Source of the DNA: Zonotrichia leucophrys gambelii
Lineage: Eukaryota; Chordata; Aves; Passeriformes; Passerellidae
NCBI RefSeq assembly: GCF_028769735.1
Contig: NC_088179.1
Coordinates: forward strand, 7,882,001-7,946,000
Direction of reading: 5' to 3'
Length of the DNA: 64,000 nucleotides
Part shown: positions 24,301 through 36,844 of the stretch, piece by piece
Position numbering within the stretch: position 1 is the stretch's first letter
Layout: the number at the start of each line of letters is the position of its first letter
Notes under the pieces: generated by a model
Told to the model about the DNA's origin: nothing
The model's input: the letters and a program-made list of their open reading frames with translations, nothing else
Database searches by the model: none
Position numbers and translations under genes: made by a program

Positions 24301-27060
24301 CAAAAATCCCCCAAACACATAACAAAAAAAAGTTTAGGTCAAGTCAGTTTCTGGAAAAGTCAGTTCTGAATTATGAGATTTTTTGAGAATAAACACATAT
24401 TGGCATATGCAAAAAGGTTCTGATATTTAGTTTCATAATGATCTCAAGCCCTATTTGACATAAAGCCCCTCAATTTATACCTTTACCCCTCCCCACAAAA
24501 AGGGCCACTGAAGGGCCTATTTTTTTAACCATGTACAGAATCTGGAGTTTGGAGACATTTCAGTTCCACATTCCAGCATTAGTTAAGAGGGGTTTTTTGT
24601 CTGAAATTTCAGAGATCACACAGCTTTTCAAAACTATCCAGTCTAAATAACCCTTCAGCTAGGAAAAGTATATCCTTGGAATAAATAAGAGGAAAATGTA
24701 AACAGCTTCAGATTAAATAAGACAAAAACATAAACATCATTCTTGTTAAGAGTCAAGTCTGAATAGTTTCCATCATGTCAAACCATGATAGCTTCACTCC
24801 AAAATCCAGCCACAGTCCTGATTAATATTTATTCTGAAACCATACACATATGTTCCTGTTTTTACCCACTTAAGTTTGACCTATCTAGTTTATTATTTTT
24901 TCTTATATGATTTCTAGTCAACAGTTCCAAAGAGACATAAAACAAAAGCAATCAAGAGTTCTTTATAAAAAATATAGACATGTGTAACCCTCTATAAATA
25001 ATATTTCCCCCTCAAGTTACTAAGTACAGTAATTCAAGCTTTGGCTGTCTGCCTAAAGCTACAGTTTCCTAAAGTTTGAATTCAAACTTTCATCTATAAA
25101 ATTGATTGTGCCATTAAAATAAAAGTGACATAGTTACCAACTACTCTCTATAATTAGATACTGTTAGGTGCTTCCTGCTACTTGAAAAACATTCTTCATT
25201 TAATATACAGAAAGAGGTAGTGTTGACTAATGAGCTGCTCCATTACTAACTTTTACCAGTTAGTAGTAAGTTTTATCAGAGCTGCAAACACTTTTAAATA
25301 GCCAGCTCTTTGTTTTGGGAGCTGAGCTGAAATGTTCCAAATACAGTAAAACTCTGGAGCCCATTGCAATATGGATTCTTTTTTCACCTCCTATAGAGGC
25401 TGACAGAGACAACCTAGACACAAATGGCCACTTGTTCTCATTACTGATCCCATGAAAGAATGCAGAAATTAATCTAAGTATCCTGGCTATGGTCCAGCTT
25501 GGATAAGCTACCCTAAACACCCCCTATTTCTCTCCATTCTTTCATTTGATTTTAATAAATTACTTATTTCCCCAGCAATAAAACATTCCTTAGTGCTGCT
25601 GATAAAGAAGGATTCTGAGCATGGTTGTAGGAGGCTTCCCTGCCCAGGGTCAGCTCTGGGGAGACACCATCCCATCCAGCTGAGCTGCTTGAGCAAGCAT
25701 AAGAAATAGGCCAAAGCTGGGAGGACCAAATTTGAAATAAAACATTGCACCTCTCTAGTCAGGAAAGGGTTCACTGCCCTCCAAAACCCCAGATCATGTT
25801 TGCAGTTCTCATCAGACTTTGAACTTTGGTGTGAGGTGGATACAAGCTCTTTGTCACCATCAGCTGTGTCAGCACAAGAGGTGCCACCAGCCCATGCCCC
25901 ATCACAGCTTCCCTCTGGCTACTGCTCCCTCAGGCCTCCCAGCCAAGCTGCTTGTCTGAGGGCTCATTCCAGCCAAAGAAAATCTGATTAGCACAAACAG
26001 CTTAATGACAGGTCTCTGCTAACCCTAATCCAGCTCCACACTGACTGGAACCAGGTTAGGGAGCTGCTGCATACCAGAGCATGGGGTATTCTGCAGGGTG
26101 ACAAGAATTCCTGGAGGCTCATCTCTTCTTTCAGTTTATCTGTAGCCCAAGAAGGATCTGTGTCCCAGCTGGTCATTAGCCAAAAACAGGTAAAGCAGGA
26201 TGCTCTGCCATCACACAGCCATAAAGGACATTTTGTGGGATTGTGACACTGAGATGACCTAGCCACACATAAGGGCACAGAAATAATGGAACATGGGTGT
26301 GTAAGATCAAGGTACTATTTGAAGAGACTTGACTCATATCAAACTGGTCTTTCAGAAACTCCCAGCAAATTCTATTGCTCAAACTGAAGATTTCCTCTGT
26401 TGCCATATCCTATCAATGCTATTAATAAGGAGGGAAGGGAAGCAATTGCCAAAAGTGAGCAGGAAAAAAAATAATCCATGTAACACTCAGTATAGAATAG
26501 GGATGCAGTGCAAGTAGTTATCCCCCTTTCCTAAAGTCTATCCACACTTTCAAAAAGTGAATTGTACATCCAAATTTTAATTAGTTTCCTGTATTCTACG
26601 AGCTGAACAATCCTGGCTGCACGATCTTAGGAGAGACAGAGCCCCTGAGAGGGATTGAGAGGTACAAGTGTTAGAAAGGTTAGAAACAAAACAAAGAGGA
26701 AAGAAGCTGTCACTCTGCTGTTTTTCCTTACTGAAGTGGCACTGACTCTTTCCTGCCTCTCCAAGCCTTGGCATGCAGCACCAAGATTCATTGCAATTTG
26801 GAGTTGCACTTCCAGCTTATCAAGTGGCCAGTGTCTCACATACACTCAAATATTCAAAAACCTCACAACATGCACAGTGTTATCACTCCAAACATGGCAG
26901 CACCCCGAGTTTGTCAGCATTAGGTTAAAGGCTGGAAATGTTTAAAGCTTGTCCTAGCAAAAGAAGGTTCAATACTAAAAGTGGATTGCAAGTTTAGAAA
27001 CAAGATTTTATAAAAAAAAGCCAAGCAGAGAACTTGAAGACTCACTCCTGAGTCCCTTCC
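18311..27060. other. Non-coding AT-rich DNA, no gene recognised
   Basis: I recognise no exon, RNA gene or interspersed repeat. The largest open frame (minus strand 20609-21148, 179 codons) shows no domain and has a Cys/Leu/Tyr-heavy composition typical of chance translation. The patch 21200-21900 is somewhat richer in G+C and has overlapping open frames on both strands. Bases 23800-25200 are very AT-rich and unique in appearance. Confidence 0.72.
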
Positions 27061-27077
27061 CGTTAAGCCTCCATATT

Positions 27078-27113
27078 CTTTTTTTTGATTTTTTTTTTTT
27101 CTTTTTTCTTTAA
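27078..27113. repeat. T-rich polypyrimidine tract
   Basis: CTTTTTTTTGA is followed by T12, CTTTTTTC and TTTAAA. It reads as a simple homopyrimidine stretch. It might be the tail of a minus-strand retroposon, but no body is recognisable to its left. Confidence 0.82.
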
Positions 27114-30100
27114 AGCAAACTATTCACAAATCTTTAACCAGTAACAGTTATGATAGTACACATTTGCCCTTTCCTTGTGAGCCTGGCTTCTCTCCTTTTT
27201 CTTTCAGTACAAGTGAAACATTTTGTGACTGATGCTGGAACCAATTCGAGACAAATCAAACATTTAGGACCTCTCTGGAAGGGAAGGCAGATAAAGAGAA
27301 GAGGGGAGTTAACTTTCAAGACTGTTATAAAAAAATAACCTTATGAATCCAGCATCATAGGAAATGTTCACTGCATGCACATCCTGTCCCTGACTCAGTT
27401 TAAGCTCTCTGCAGGGACCAGACACAGCACATTAATAATACAGATGACAGAACTGGCATGCACAGTCTTTGTCTGAACTGTATTCTCTACTCCCTTCTTG
27501 TCAGCTTGGAGGCTTGCAACAAGTGGTCGCTTCATCCATCACCCTCTTTTATAGATTCACAGGCTGGGTCCAGCAAACCAAAAAATACTTCATCTATTTC
27601 TCTTAACCATGACAGCAGTATCCCAGTTTAAGTAAAGATCTTTCTAGTTTTCTTTTCTCTTTCTATTTCACAGACTTTATCTTTGCACCATTTTTCTATT
27701 GTCTCAGTCAAACACAACATTGATTTTTATTTTTTTTTCCTATCTCTGTATAGCTTTATCCAGACACAGGCCTTAATTTGCAGTACCAATGATCATCATT
27801 AAATGGATACTTAACCCAGTCTCTAAACTGGGATAGCAGTCCAGTTCCTTAACCCTTTGTTACAGAGGACATTATCTACGCTATCCTAGAAAGAAATCCT
27901 GCTACAGAGCCATAAAATCCTGAGAGCTGCTTCTTCACTCTCCCTCAGGGTAGCTGAGAGGTTCTGCCTATGTGGGCTATTTATTGGCTCCTACCTTCAG
28001 AAACTCTGAGCACCCAGCTATCCTTAACTGCAGTTAACCCCACCACATTCCCGAGGGAAAGCAGTGGCACAGCCTCTGCTGAACTAACAGGAGGCACAGA
28101 GAGATGGATAACTTGTTTTAAACATTCACAAGATCTGTGGCACAGGCAGGATTTCAGTGCTCCCTTTGCAAGACAGGCAAAACCAGGCAGCACAGCAGCA
28201 GGGCAACTTGCTCCCGCCCCATCACCCTCCTGCTTTTCCAATTATGATAGATAGGAGGGTCACATATTCAGCACTTTTCTAGAAAGCCTTTATTTTGTGG
28301 GCAGGAGAAATAAATGGTTCTGTGTCACTAGAGGAAGATGCTACTACCAGTCCAGCAGGTCTGCGAATACAGTAATTTCCTATAACTTGTGTCCCTCAGG
28401 CCACCTAAAAGTTCCCCAGCCATGGAAAACCTGGGAATATAGATAAATACCACTCCAGCCTCTAGACATATCTTCTTTGCCTTCAGTTTATCATTTTACA
28501 AATAGTAGATCAAACACACAAGAATCTCATTTTATATAAAATTTGCCAGCCTCAATACAGACTTATAAAGAAATCTATGGGTTTCCAGACATCCTGTAGC
28601 TATGACAAGTTATCCTAAAAAAAGTAAATGTCCTGTCCCAACTGAGACCATTCATCATTGTACTGAAAAATGTTCTGCTGCAGACTTGCATTTGTAGCAG
28701 GCTAAACACTCCCATCAATAGCCCCTAAGCAGTTTTCACACTTGTACTATCCAATTTAGGTGGAAGTGTTGGTTTCATCTCAATTATTTTCTGTAATCCT
28801 CTATTTAATCCTTCCATTCAGGTTTTGCTGTAATTTATTCTATTCAACCTCTACCTTTCCTGTACAAGATATTACTTTCCAGCAGGGACATTTGCAGTGC
28901 GCTGTTTTTTCCTTGCATCACACCAAACCCTTGCTAGACTATGAAAATACCCCAGCAATTTTTCACTTTGTTTTAAGAAATGAAAGCAAAAACCTAAGGA
29001 AATTGTCCTGTGGGTACCACAACCAAGAAAAGCAAGTTTCCTACCCATTTGTGGCCTCTGTCTTTAGCAGTTCCTCCTCTCCTCCACACCCTTTCTGTAC
29101 CACTCCTGCTTTCTCTCTCAGTTCCCAGAGAAATTTTCACTCAGAGTGATTTGTAGCTGCTGCTGTTAAACTCAAGTTCCATGCGTGATGAGTGCCCAGC
29201 TGGCTGCTGCTTTCTGGCATGGCTCAGATGCAAAGTTATAATCATTCTGCTTCAAGTGAGGGGGGACATGCAGCAGCCTCTTCTGAGCACTGCTTAACAC
29301 CTTTGAAACCAACATCCCTCAATCAAATTTGACCAAAAAGGTCCAAAGATCCTGAGAACTGAAGGAGGGGCAGATTGACAGCAGGGCTGCAAGTGTTTGA
29401 TTTAAAAGCACATCAGAGCCCCCAGTAAGCACCCAGCCATTAGCTGTATCTAAAGTCAAGCAATGAGACAGGTCCAATGACATTCCAATACTGTCAAAGA
29501 CTCAGATTTTAAAAACATGTGGTCAATCAAAAGTGATTACCCAGATTACAGTAAAGGTCAGTGGCTCTGGTTACTGCTCTGCCTCGGGGGTGCCACTCAC
29601 TTCTCTCAGAAGCACAAAGAGCTGGTGTCATGGGGGAGCTCCACCTTGAACTCATTTTGAAGCTCAGAAAACTGTCTCATCTGCCACTGCATCCTGAGGC
29701 TGCAGCTCTTTTCCGCAGGCACACTCTGCCACCCCCACTAACTGTACTGACAAACACATTCCACTTGTCATTATAATCCTGCTGCTGGGAAAGGGGACAG
29801 GCAAGATTGTTTTAAAGAAAATCTCTCTTTAAGCTTCACTTAAAGGACTCAAAATCAGTTCAGACTGAATTTTTTTTATGTCTCTTTTAATTTCTTTCAT
29901 CTGAAAAAAATTGCTTGTGATGAACTGAGTGGTGCAAGAACTCCGAGGAAGGTAACTTATCTTCAGCATTAACTACTACAAGCATCCCTAAAGCCTCAGT
30001 TACCTTTCATGTAAATAATAATGACTAAAAGTCGGCCTTATCAAATCAAGGTCGTTGTGCTAATGATGCATCCACTCCATCCAGTTCTTGACAGCCACTA

Positions 30101-31133
30101 CAAAGCAGCCAGGCTGTTTAAGTGGGGTATGATCTGATATTAATCACAAGTAGGTGCCTTCTAACCTTTCTACACATTTGCTTTGCTCCTTTTGCCTACA
30201 CATCTTCCAGTCACACGCATCCACGAAGGTTTTCTGAGGCAGAAACTGAAGTGAGGTAGCAAAGAACAGAGCAGTTTTCAGGACTCAGAGGCATCTTCTT
30301 GGAGAAAAGGCAGAGGACAGTATAGTATGGCAAAGAGAGTAACAATAAGTATACAATTCCATAAAAACAAAAGAAAAAATAAATAGGAAAAAAGGTAGAA
30401 GTGATGAGAGAAGAAACCTAACTTATTTTTACCTCCACAGAAATAGAGAAAGGTGGAACAAAGATATGAGACAAATATGTCTGGTAAAGTTTCCTGGGGT
30501 TTCCTTGTTTCATAATTTCTGAGCACCACTTTGGAAAAAAATTGCATTTAAAACTTTTCCTTTGTCAGACTTTGACAAAGAGAGAAGAATTTCCCAGACC
30601 AATGGGGATGTAAACTTCTCTGAGGTAATTGGAATTTTGTTAGGGCTTGCAATGCTGCCAACAGAGAAGACTTATACAAAGGGACAGCTTACACTTTCTT
30701 AATTCCCCTGCTAAGCAGAACCCTTAATGCTGTTGCCATGGGACAGGTACCTCTGTGCTTAATCCATTGGTTTTATTCTCCCAAAAGGAATCCTCTGCTC
30801 CTTGATAGAACACTAATCTTCCATAATCTTACAAGATCAGGTTACCTGTTTATGCCCAGAAACTGTCTCTATCATTATCCTTGCTTTCTTTCATGTTTTC
30901 TCCCTTTCTGAACAAATGCATTGTTTTGTGTCTGAGCAGGGGCTTACAAGGAATTTTCTCTGTTGAGTGGTATTGACCCAAAGGCACATCATACACACTT
31001 CACTCAAAGTCTGAGCAACGTTTAGCATCACTTAGGAAAGGATGACAATAAAATCTGTCACCCACGGCCAAAAAAACCCCAAAAACAACAAAAAGAAGAC
31101 AAAATCTAAATAAAGTAAAATTACAAAGAGACA

Positions 31134-31182
31134 GGGATCAGCACCTGGAGGGGATCAGCACCTTATATTCACCTGGAGGGGA
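31134..31182 (+). repeat. Short overlapping local duplications
   Basis: GGGATCAGCACCT occurs at 31134-31146 and 31151-31163 (spacing 17). CACCTGGAGGGGA occurs at 31142-31154 and 31170-31182 (spacing 28). This looks like a small slippage or patch duplication rather than a functional array. Confidence 0.75.
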
Positions 31183-32187
31183 TTTTAAAAAATACAGCAA
31201 GTTTTGAACTGAGGGAGAGGAATGGAACAGAAAATGCAAAGAAAGAGAAGTTCCTTGTAGTGCTAATTTCCCTGACTGCTTTGTACGTTTGCAGGAAGAC
31301 ACAGGACAAAACCATTTCAAGATCACAGCATTTGATGCAATACTGCAGCTCATTCTGTCACCACTACAGATGGCAGGCTGTAATGAGCCCACGTTAATGA
31401 CTGCTGTAGATATTCTGTACACAGATATGGAGTGCTGTGAGTGTCAGTGAGGAAAACAAATGCTCAGAGCCTTGGCCTCATTTCAGATTTTGCTACAAGC
31501 ATGAAGCACAGACCTGCTTCCCTCAAAGGTGGACAGAAGATTAGTATGTCAAGAGAATTTATTCCAATTTTTAAATAAAATGAAGGTTTAATAATACCTT
31601 TGCAGCAAATCATTTTCTCACAGATAAAACCAGGTGAAATCCAGATTATTTTTTTTTTCCCTGAGCTGTCACGTTCATTTTTGGAAACAATCTGTTCAAA
31701 AATAGAGGACAAACCTAGACAACAAAGAGCTGAAACTCAGAAACATCCCTGCCTGGATTACCTTTAAGGTGTCAGAGGTGCCCTTTCAGCACATAAACTC
31801 CCAGAGGAGCTCTCACATACAGACACTGCAGCTACTGCAGTCAGAACCCTGAGCACAGCCCTGGAGCCTCCCTGCCCAAGCCAGCCTCACCAGGAGCTAC
31901 CCCCACACAGTCCAGGTGTACCTGCTTCCCCAAGGAGCTGCTGCTGCTGAGATTTCCTACCCTAACCCAGATCTGCAGCTTTATTGCACTGACCATGGCC
32001 AGACTGCTGCTCTCACTCCTCGGCTCTGCTCCTCCATCTCAGAGCAGCAATGCAGGTCCCAGTTTGAGCTCAAAAGGCTCCTGGATGCCCAAGGGAGGGA
32101 TGGAGGTCTCAGGCTACTCTGGTCTGGAGAATTAAGGCTGATTGGTACACTCAGGAAATATAAAACCTGTGAAGGTTTAGAAGGAAA

Positions 32188-32262
32188 AAAAAGAAAAAAC
32201 AAACCCAAAAACAACCAAAAAACCCACAAACAAACCAAATCCAGACAAACAAACAGCAATGT
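32188..32262. repeat. A/C-rich low-complexity tract (AAAC)n-like
   Basis: About 75 bases almost without T on the plus strand, dominated by AAAC and ACAAA words. No coding meaning. The antisense yields a hydrophobic F/L/V-rich frame that explains the minus-strand open frame there. Confidence 0.85.
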
Positions 32263-32487
32263 GACAGATATCACTCGGTAGTCTTTCCAAAGAAGGTATT
32301 GCAAAATTCCAACCTCTAGTTCAGGGAAGATAGAAAACAGCAAATAGATGCTGTGTGAGGACCAAGAATTTACTACTCCTTTTGAAAGAAAGGTTCTTAT
32401 TTCCAACAACAGGTGAGGCATGCTAGCACAATGCCTCCAACTCAGCAACAGGCAGACAACCTGATACATCCAAAGGATATGCAATGA

Positions 32488-32527
32488 TGGAGTTATATTT
32501 TCTCTGCAAAGCTGGAGTTATATTTTC
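32488..32527 (+). repeat. Tandem pair, 15-bp direct repeat
   Basis: TGGAGTTATATTTTC occurs at 32488-32502 and again at 32513-32527 with period 25. It is a small local duplication. Confidence 0.75.
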
Positions 32528-34489
32528 AGCCCACAGGTCACATCAAAGCAGACACTATTTCTTCCCAAAGTGGGAGGTGTATGGAGGCCATCCCATGCTG
32601 GCTGAAGATGGCATCTCCAAGAGATCTATCACATGGAAGGAACAATGAAATTTAGGTTGACAGCTATGCTTTGTGGGATGAAAGTAATTCTGAAGGGCAA
32701 CAATTGGTCACACCAAGATCTGGCATTTGGGATTAGTAAATGAAGAGAGATCATTTGAATAAACTACCAGATGGGAAACACACTTGTCATGAAGGTCCCC
32801 TTAATTGGCTCCAGCTTGAGGCTAATCTGAAAAAATGGGTTTGGACACAGCAGCAACCTGCCCAACAAGAATCAATAGCAGAGACTCCGATAACAGCCCA
32901 GGAAACAGCTAAATTAATGTGATGCAGGATTATAAGGGTGTCTGATGTCATAAAATCATAATGGAGAAATTATTGACCTTGTATAATTTCTGCCTGAAGT
33001 GCTCATAAAATTCTTATCGTTTGTCACAGCACAGGAGCAAAATTAAAACAATGTGAGAATACAAACAGTCTCAGAAGATTTGTGTTACTACGAAAGTGCA
33101 TTGCCTTGCTATTAAAGACATCTACCTCCCACTGTAAATATTTTTATAGAATCATGTTCTCCTTTATCAAGATACAAACTAGGAATGTGTCTTACCTCAT
33201 TTTCAATATCCTTACACTGATGTCAACATTTTAATGTCAGTGGAAATACTTCTCATTCACTGTTTAACCAGAAGAAAATTTGATGCTTTAACTCACCAGG
33301 AATGATAGCTTAACATTTCCAACATGGGCAAATAGGCAAGTTGTTTCCAGCATTACATGAACAAATAACCAATTTTATGTTCTTCTTCCAGCTGCCACAA
33401 CTTGATCCCAAAAGACTGATGGACAAACTTCTTACACACTACCTGAAATTCTCTTGAGAGAACCACTTTTTTCAGTCCTAACATCACATCACTGTGTTTC
33501 AAAGAGAACATTGTTCATAGAACACACTTTTTCTGTTTAAAGAAAAAAAGCTCAAGAACCTGAAACCCCACCTTCTGCCTGAAATATTCCCCCAAATATT
33601 TATAGTCTCTCCTGCATAATAGCTTTTCTATAAGAGACCCATGTTATGCACAAAAACCCCTACACTAATTGGTTTTTATTATCTTAATAATCTTAACATT
33701 TCCTCATCTAATAATGGTTAATTTAATGTGCTCCTATAATGTACTCCTAAATTACTAGTTTATAAAACAAACAAACACAAAAACCAGTGCTGATTTCAGG
33801 TTTCCACACATTGCATTAATTACCTGAAAATGTCTCCAGGACTTCCTAGAACAGATTTTCACAATCTCCCTATTATCCCTGTACAGACATTTTAAATTTA
33901 CTGTAGCTACTCTGAGTTCATCATGCTTCTAATTTACACAAACCTTGTAATTGATATTTGGAAGCAGAGGAAATCTGGAAGTGAAAATATTAGATGGCCT
34001 CCCGCTTTCAGCTCACAGGTCTTCCACATGAACAAATGTACTGAGAAGTGGTGCTATAAAGAGATGCAGACCTGCTCTAGCTTGAATCAGGAGAAGGAAA
34101 TAAGTAAGCCAAATAATTTTCTTCTTTTTCACTGATTACCTTCAGGTTCTTGTTTGCTGGTTTGGCCAGCAGCAAGCAAAAACAAAAAGAAAAAGAAAAA
34201 TATAAGATGGGAGATTAAAACAATCTTTAAAAACGCCTTCCTATCTGAGCAGAAAGATTATTGTAATCATTAGCAAGAGAGAATGCAAAGAAAAAAGTAA
34301 ACCACAACCCAAAAGGTATAACTAGAAAATTCAGATGTTATAAGTGAGTTCTTTCCTCTCTGTCCCACCACGAGCGAGAGAGAAGAAGGCCAGAAGCCTA
34401 ATCTTGAATTTCCTAAATAAAACCACACAACTCAATCTAGTCTGGACATAGACAATACCTACTATGAGCATAGTACAATGGGCATGGTA

Positions 34490-34507
34490 ATTATAATATA
34501 TTATAAT
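34490..34507. repeat. 18-bp perfect AT palindrome
   Basis: The word ATTATAATATATTATAAT equals its own reverse complement. It is composed only of A and T, so chance is a reasonable explanation. It is a potential cruciform or DNA-unwinding site. Confidence 0.7.
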
Positions 34508-35112
34508 GTATCACAGTGTAGCAGAGGGCTGAGGCCCTTCCACATTCCATTTCTTTGGTGGGACCGGAGTCCAGCATGCTCTGACCTGGTTCTTTTAGCT
34601 ACTCCATACTTAGAAGGTGGAACATTTCATATCAAATTTACTTATTTAAGGATAGCTGATGTTGCAGAGGGTTTCTTATCTAGCACACTAGTCTGGCTAA
34701 TTCAGGGAGATATTGTTTTAAAGAACTTAGGGTGTTTAGCTAAAACAGAGCCCACCCTCTGGACTCTTGGTGCTGAGGTAAACTCAGCTCATTGCAGCAG
34801 CTGGGGTCAATCATGTCCTGTGTTATTCCTGAGTTTCACGTCACCCTGGCCACTCTCCTCTGAGCTTTCTTTCATTTCCAGGGTGTACCAGCAGTCCCAC
34901 CAGGCACACACACGGTACCACTGCCTCCTGGGCAGGTCAAAAACAGAACAGAGGCTGGACAGCTTCCACCCTCTCTCTCATGAAAGGAACTGAATTCTCA
35001 TGCTTGAAAAGCCACCTGTGTCTGCTTCACCAAAGGCAGATCCACAATTTCCAACACTGCTGAGAGTTTATCACCCATTACAGTGAATAGTTCATACAAC
35101 CAAAACTCAGTG

Positions 35113-35118
35113 AGTGCC
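35113..35118 (+). repeat. Target-site duplication, left copy
   Basis: AGTGCC directly precedes the solo LTR and is identical to the six bases at 35539-35544 that directly follow it. Confidence 0.8.
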
Positions 35119-35538
35119 TACTGTATTTGCTGGGAAAGTCTCAACGACAGCAAGAATTATGAATCTGACTCCATGTTCTCAGAAGGCTAATTTATTATGA
35201 TACTCTATTATATTAAAGAATACTAAACTAAACTATACTAAAGAATACAGAAAGGATACTTACAGAATGCTGAAAAGATAATAATGAAAACTCGTGACTC
35301 TCTCCAGAGTCCCAACACAGCTTGGCACTGATTGGCCAATGAGTGAGAACAACTCACAGCAGAATCCAATGAAACAATCACCTGTGGGTAAACAATCTCC
35401 AAACACATTCCACATGTGAGCAAAACACAGGAGAAGCAAATGAGAAAAGACTTGTTTTGCTTTTCTCTGAGGCTTCTCAGCTTCCCAGGAGAAAATTCCT
35501 GGGTGAAGGGATTTTTTTCAGAGAATGTGAATGCCACA
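35119..35538 (-). mobile_element. Solo LTR of a passerine endogenous retrovirus (6-bp TSD class)
   Basis: Read on the minus strand, the element starts TGTGGCATTCACATTC (at 35538) and continues through the blocks CTCATTTGCTTCTCC, TTGCTCACATGTGGAATG, GGTGATTGTTTCATTGG, ATTGGCCAATCAG, GACTCTGGAGAGAGTCACG and AATTAGCCTTCTGAGAAC, ending near ...CCAGCAAATACAG. I recognise this order from an LTR family that is common in songbird genomes. CCAAT boxes on both strands lie at 35331-35340, and the polyadenylation signal AATAAA (minus) at 35191-35196. It is about 420 bp and flanked by the identical 6-mers AGTGCC, which fits ERVK/class II-type integration. Only one LTR is present, so the provirus was lost by LTR-LTR recombination. 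The outer base pair of the left end has mutated (TA instead of TG on the plus strand). It contains no coding sequence. Confidence 0.9.
35191..35196 (-). promoter_or_regulatory. LTR polyadenylation signal
   Basis: TTTATT on the plus strand is AATAAA read on the minus strand, in the expected position near the 3' end of the solo LTR. It could still terminate transcripts running on the minus strand. Confidence 0.6.
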
Positions 35539-35544
35539 AGTGCC
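35539..35544 (+). repeat. Target-site duplication, right copy
   Basis: AGTGCC immediately follows the LTR end and matches the left copy exactly. Confidence 0.8.
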
Positions 35545-36585
35545 CACTGCAGGCCCAGAAAGAGGCTCCTGGACATCAGATATCCCTCAGTCACACTGTG
35601 CCTTGGGTCAGAAATATTTTTTCAAAACCATGAAGAATCCACCTTGGTAAATTACCTTTTAAGGGTTACGGCTAATAATTTGAGTCTTAGCAGTGTTACC
35701 TACAAATATGTGGATCTGAGAGCAGCAGAATTACAGATTGCTGAATGAACAAGTTATGCACCACCAGAGAATGTGACCTGCAGTGGCCAAAGTTTTTGTG
35801 CACACCTGACTGTCACCAGCAAAACCCTTCCAGCTAAAAGCACCTCTGTGCAACAGCCGAAAGCTGCAGGGGCTTTCTCCACCACACCTTTCCCAGAGTC
35901 ATTCCTGCTGGGCTCCAGCTGCCCCCAGAGGCTGCTGACAGCCACTCACTCTGTTCCAAGGTGAAAACACATTGATGAAGGCAGGCAAGGCTGCCAGATA
36001 CCCCAGCATTCCAACAGGAATGTGATTCATGGCCCTGGGAGCATTAATGCAGGTGCTCTCTGAGGAGTGCTCCTGCAGACAACAGGTCTGCTCAACAGAG
36101 TAAGAGACAGCTACAAATTTCAACAAATATCTATTTACACTTGAAAGTCAGTAACAGAACAGTTAGGACAAAGCTCAGTAAACAATTTATTTTGTAACTC
36201 AAACTAAAACACTCAGCATGTTGGGTTTACCAATGTCAGAGGCAGGGTCTGCCCTGTAGCAGCTCCAATTCAGGTGGGAATGCTCTAATTGTCCTCGCCC
36301 AGGTCTTGAGCAGCACCAAGCTCTAAAAAAGGCTTCTTTTTGTCATTAGCAGTTCTTTGGACTATGACCTCAGAAAAAGCCTGACAAAGCTTAAATTGTA
36401 CCACTTACAAGGTAGAATGCAAGATGTAGCTCCTTGTTTCCCTAATTTTATTAGCTAGAACAATGTCATAGTCTCTTGGTTTGATGACCTCTCAGAACTA
36501 GCCTGATATAGGAAACTGTACTAATCTGCGTAAAGGAAAAGAGATTATGTTTTTTCTTCTTAGAGTATGTGCAGGGATCATAGGA

Positions 36586-36612
36586 AGAAAGAAAAAAAAA
36601 AAAAGAAAAACA
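36586..36612. repeat. A-rich homopurine tract
   Basis: GAAAGA13GAAAAAC: a homopurine run with no coding meaning. Confidence 0.85.
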
Positions 36613-36831
36613 ATAAAGACAAAATAGATCAATTTAGAGCAGAATGAAATAAATACATGCACATTAACATGGCCTGAACAGAAACATTCTTGATCAGCAT
36701 CATAGAAACACTTGAGCAGAGGGATGCTATATAGATAAAAATAAATACTGAAATGAAGTTTATTTCTATTTCTAGTATATTCCAATTCTTCAATCAACCA
36801 CGGTTTGAGGCTCTTTACCCCAGAATGTATG

Positions 36832-36844
36832 AAAAAAAAAAAAA
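36832..36844. repeat. Poly(A) run A13
   Basis: An uninterrupted run of thirteen A residues with no recognisable retroposon body upstream. Confidence 0.85.

Larger units (their letters stand above)
27114..35112. other. Non-coding DNA, no gene recognised
   Basis: No exon or RNA gene is recognisable. GC rises around 31780-32120, producing overlapping open frames on both strands (121 codons plus, 167 codons minus) with no domain. The open frame 34478-34993 (171 codons) also has no recognisable feature. Small local repeats at 31134-31182, 32188-32260, 32488-32527 and a palindrome at 34490-34507 are listed separately. Confidence 0.7.

Noticed and set aside
27540..27600. 'Tagattcacaggctgggtccagca' string resembling a bird CR1 3' end
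   Set aside because: Only a few bases match, without the diagnostic block or the terminal 8-bp repeats of chicken-type CR1.
31981..32484. 167-codon minus-strand hydrophobic open frame
   Set aside because: The Phe/Leu/Val-rich core is the antisense of the A/C-rich low-complexity tract at 32188-32262.
34478..34993. 171-codon plus-strand open frame
   Set aside because: No domain, and its start lies in an AT palindrome. Probably chance.
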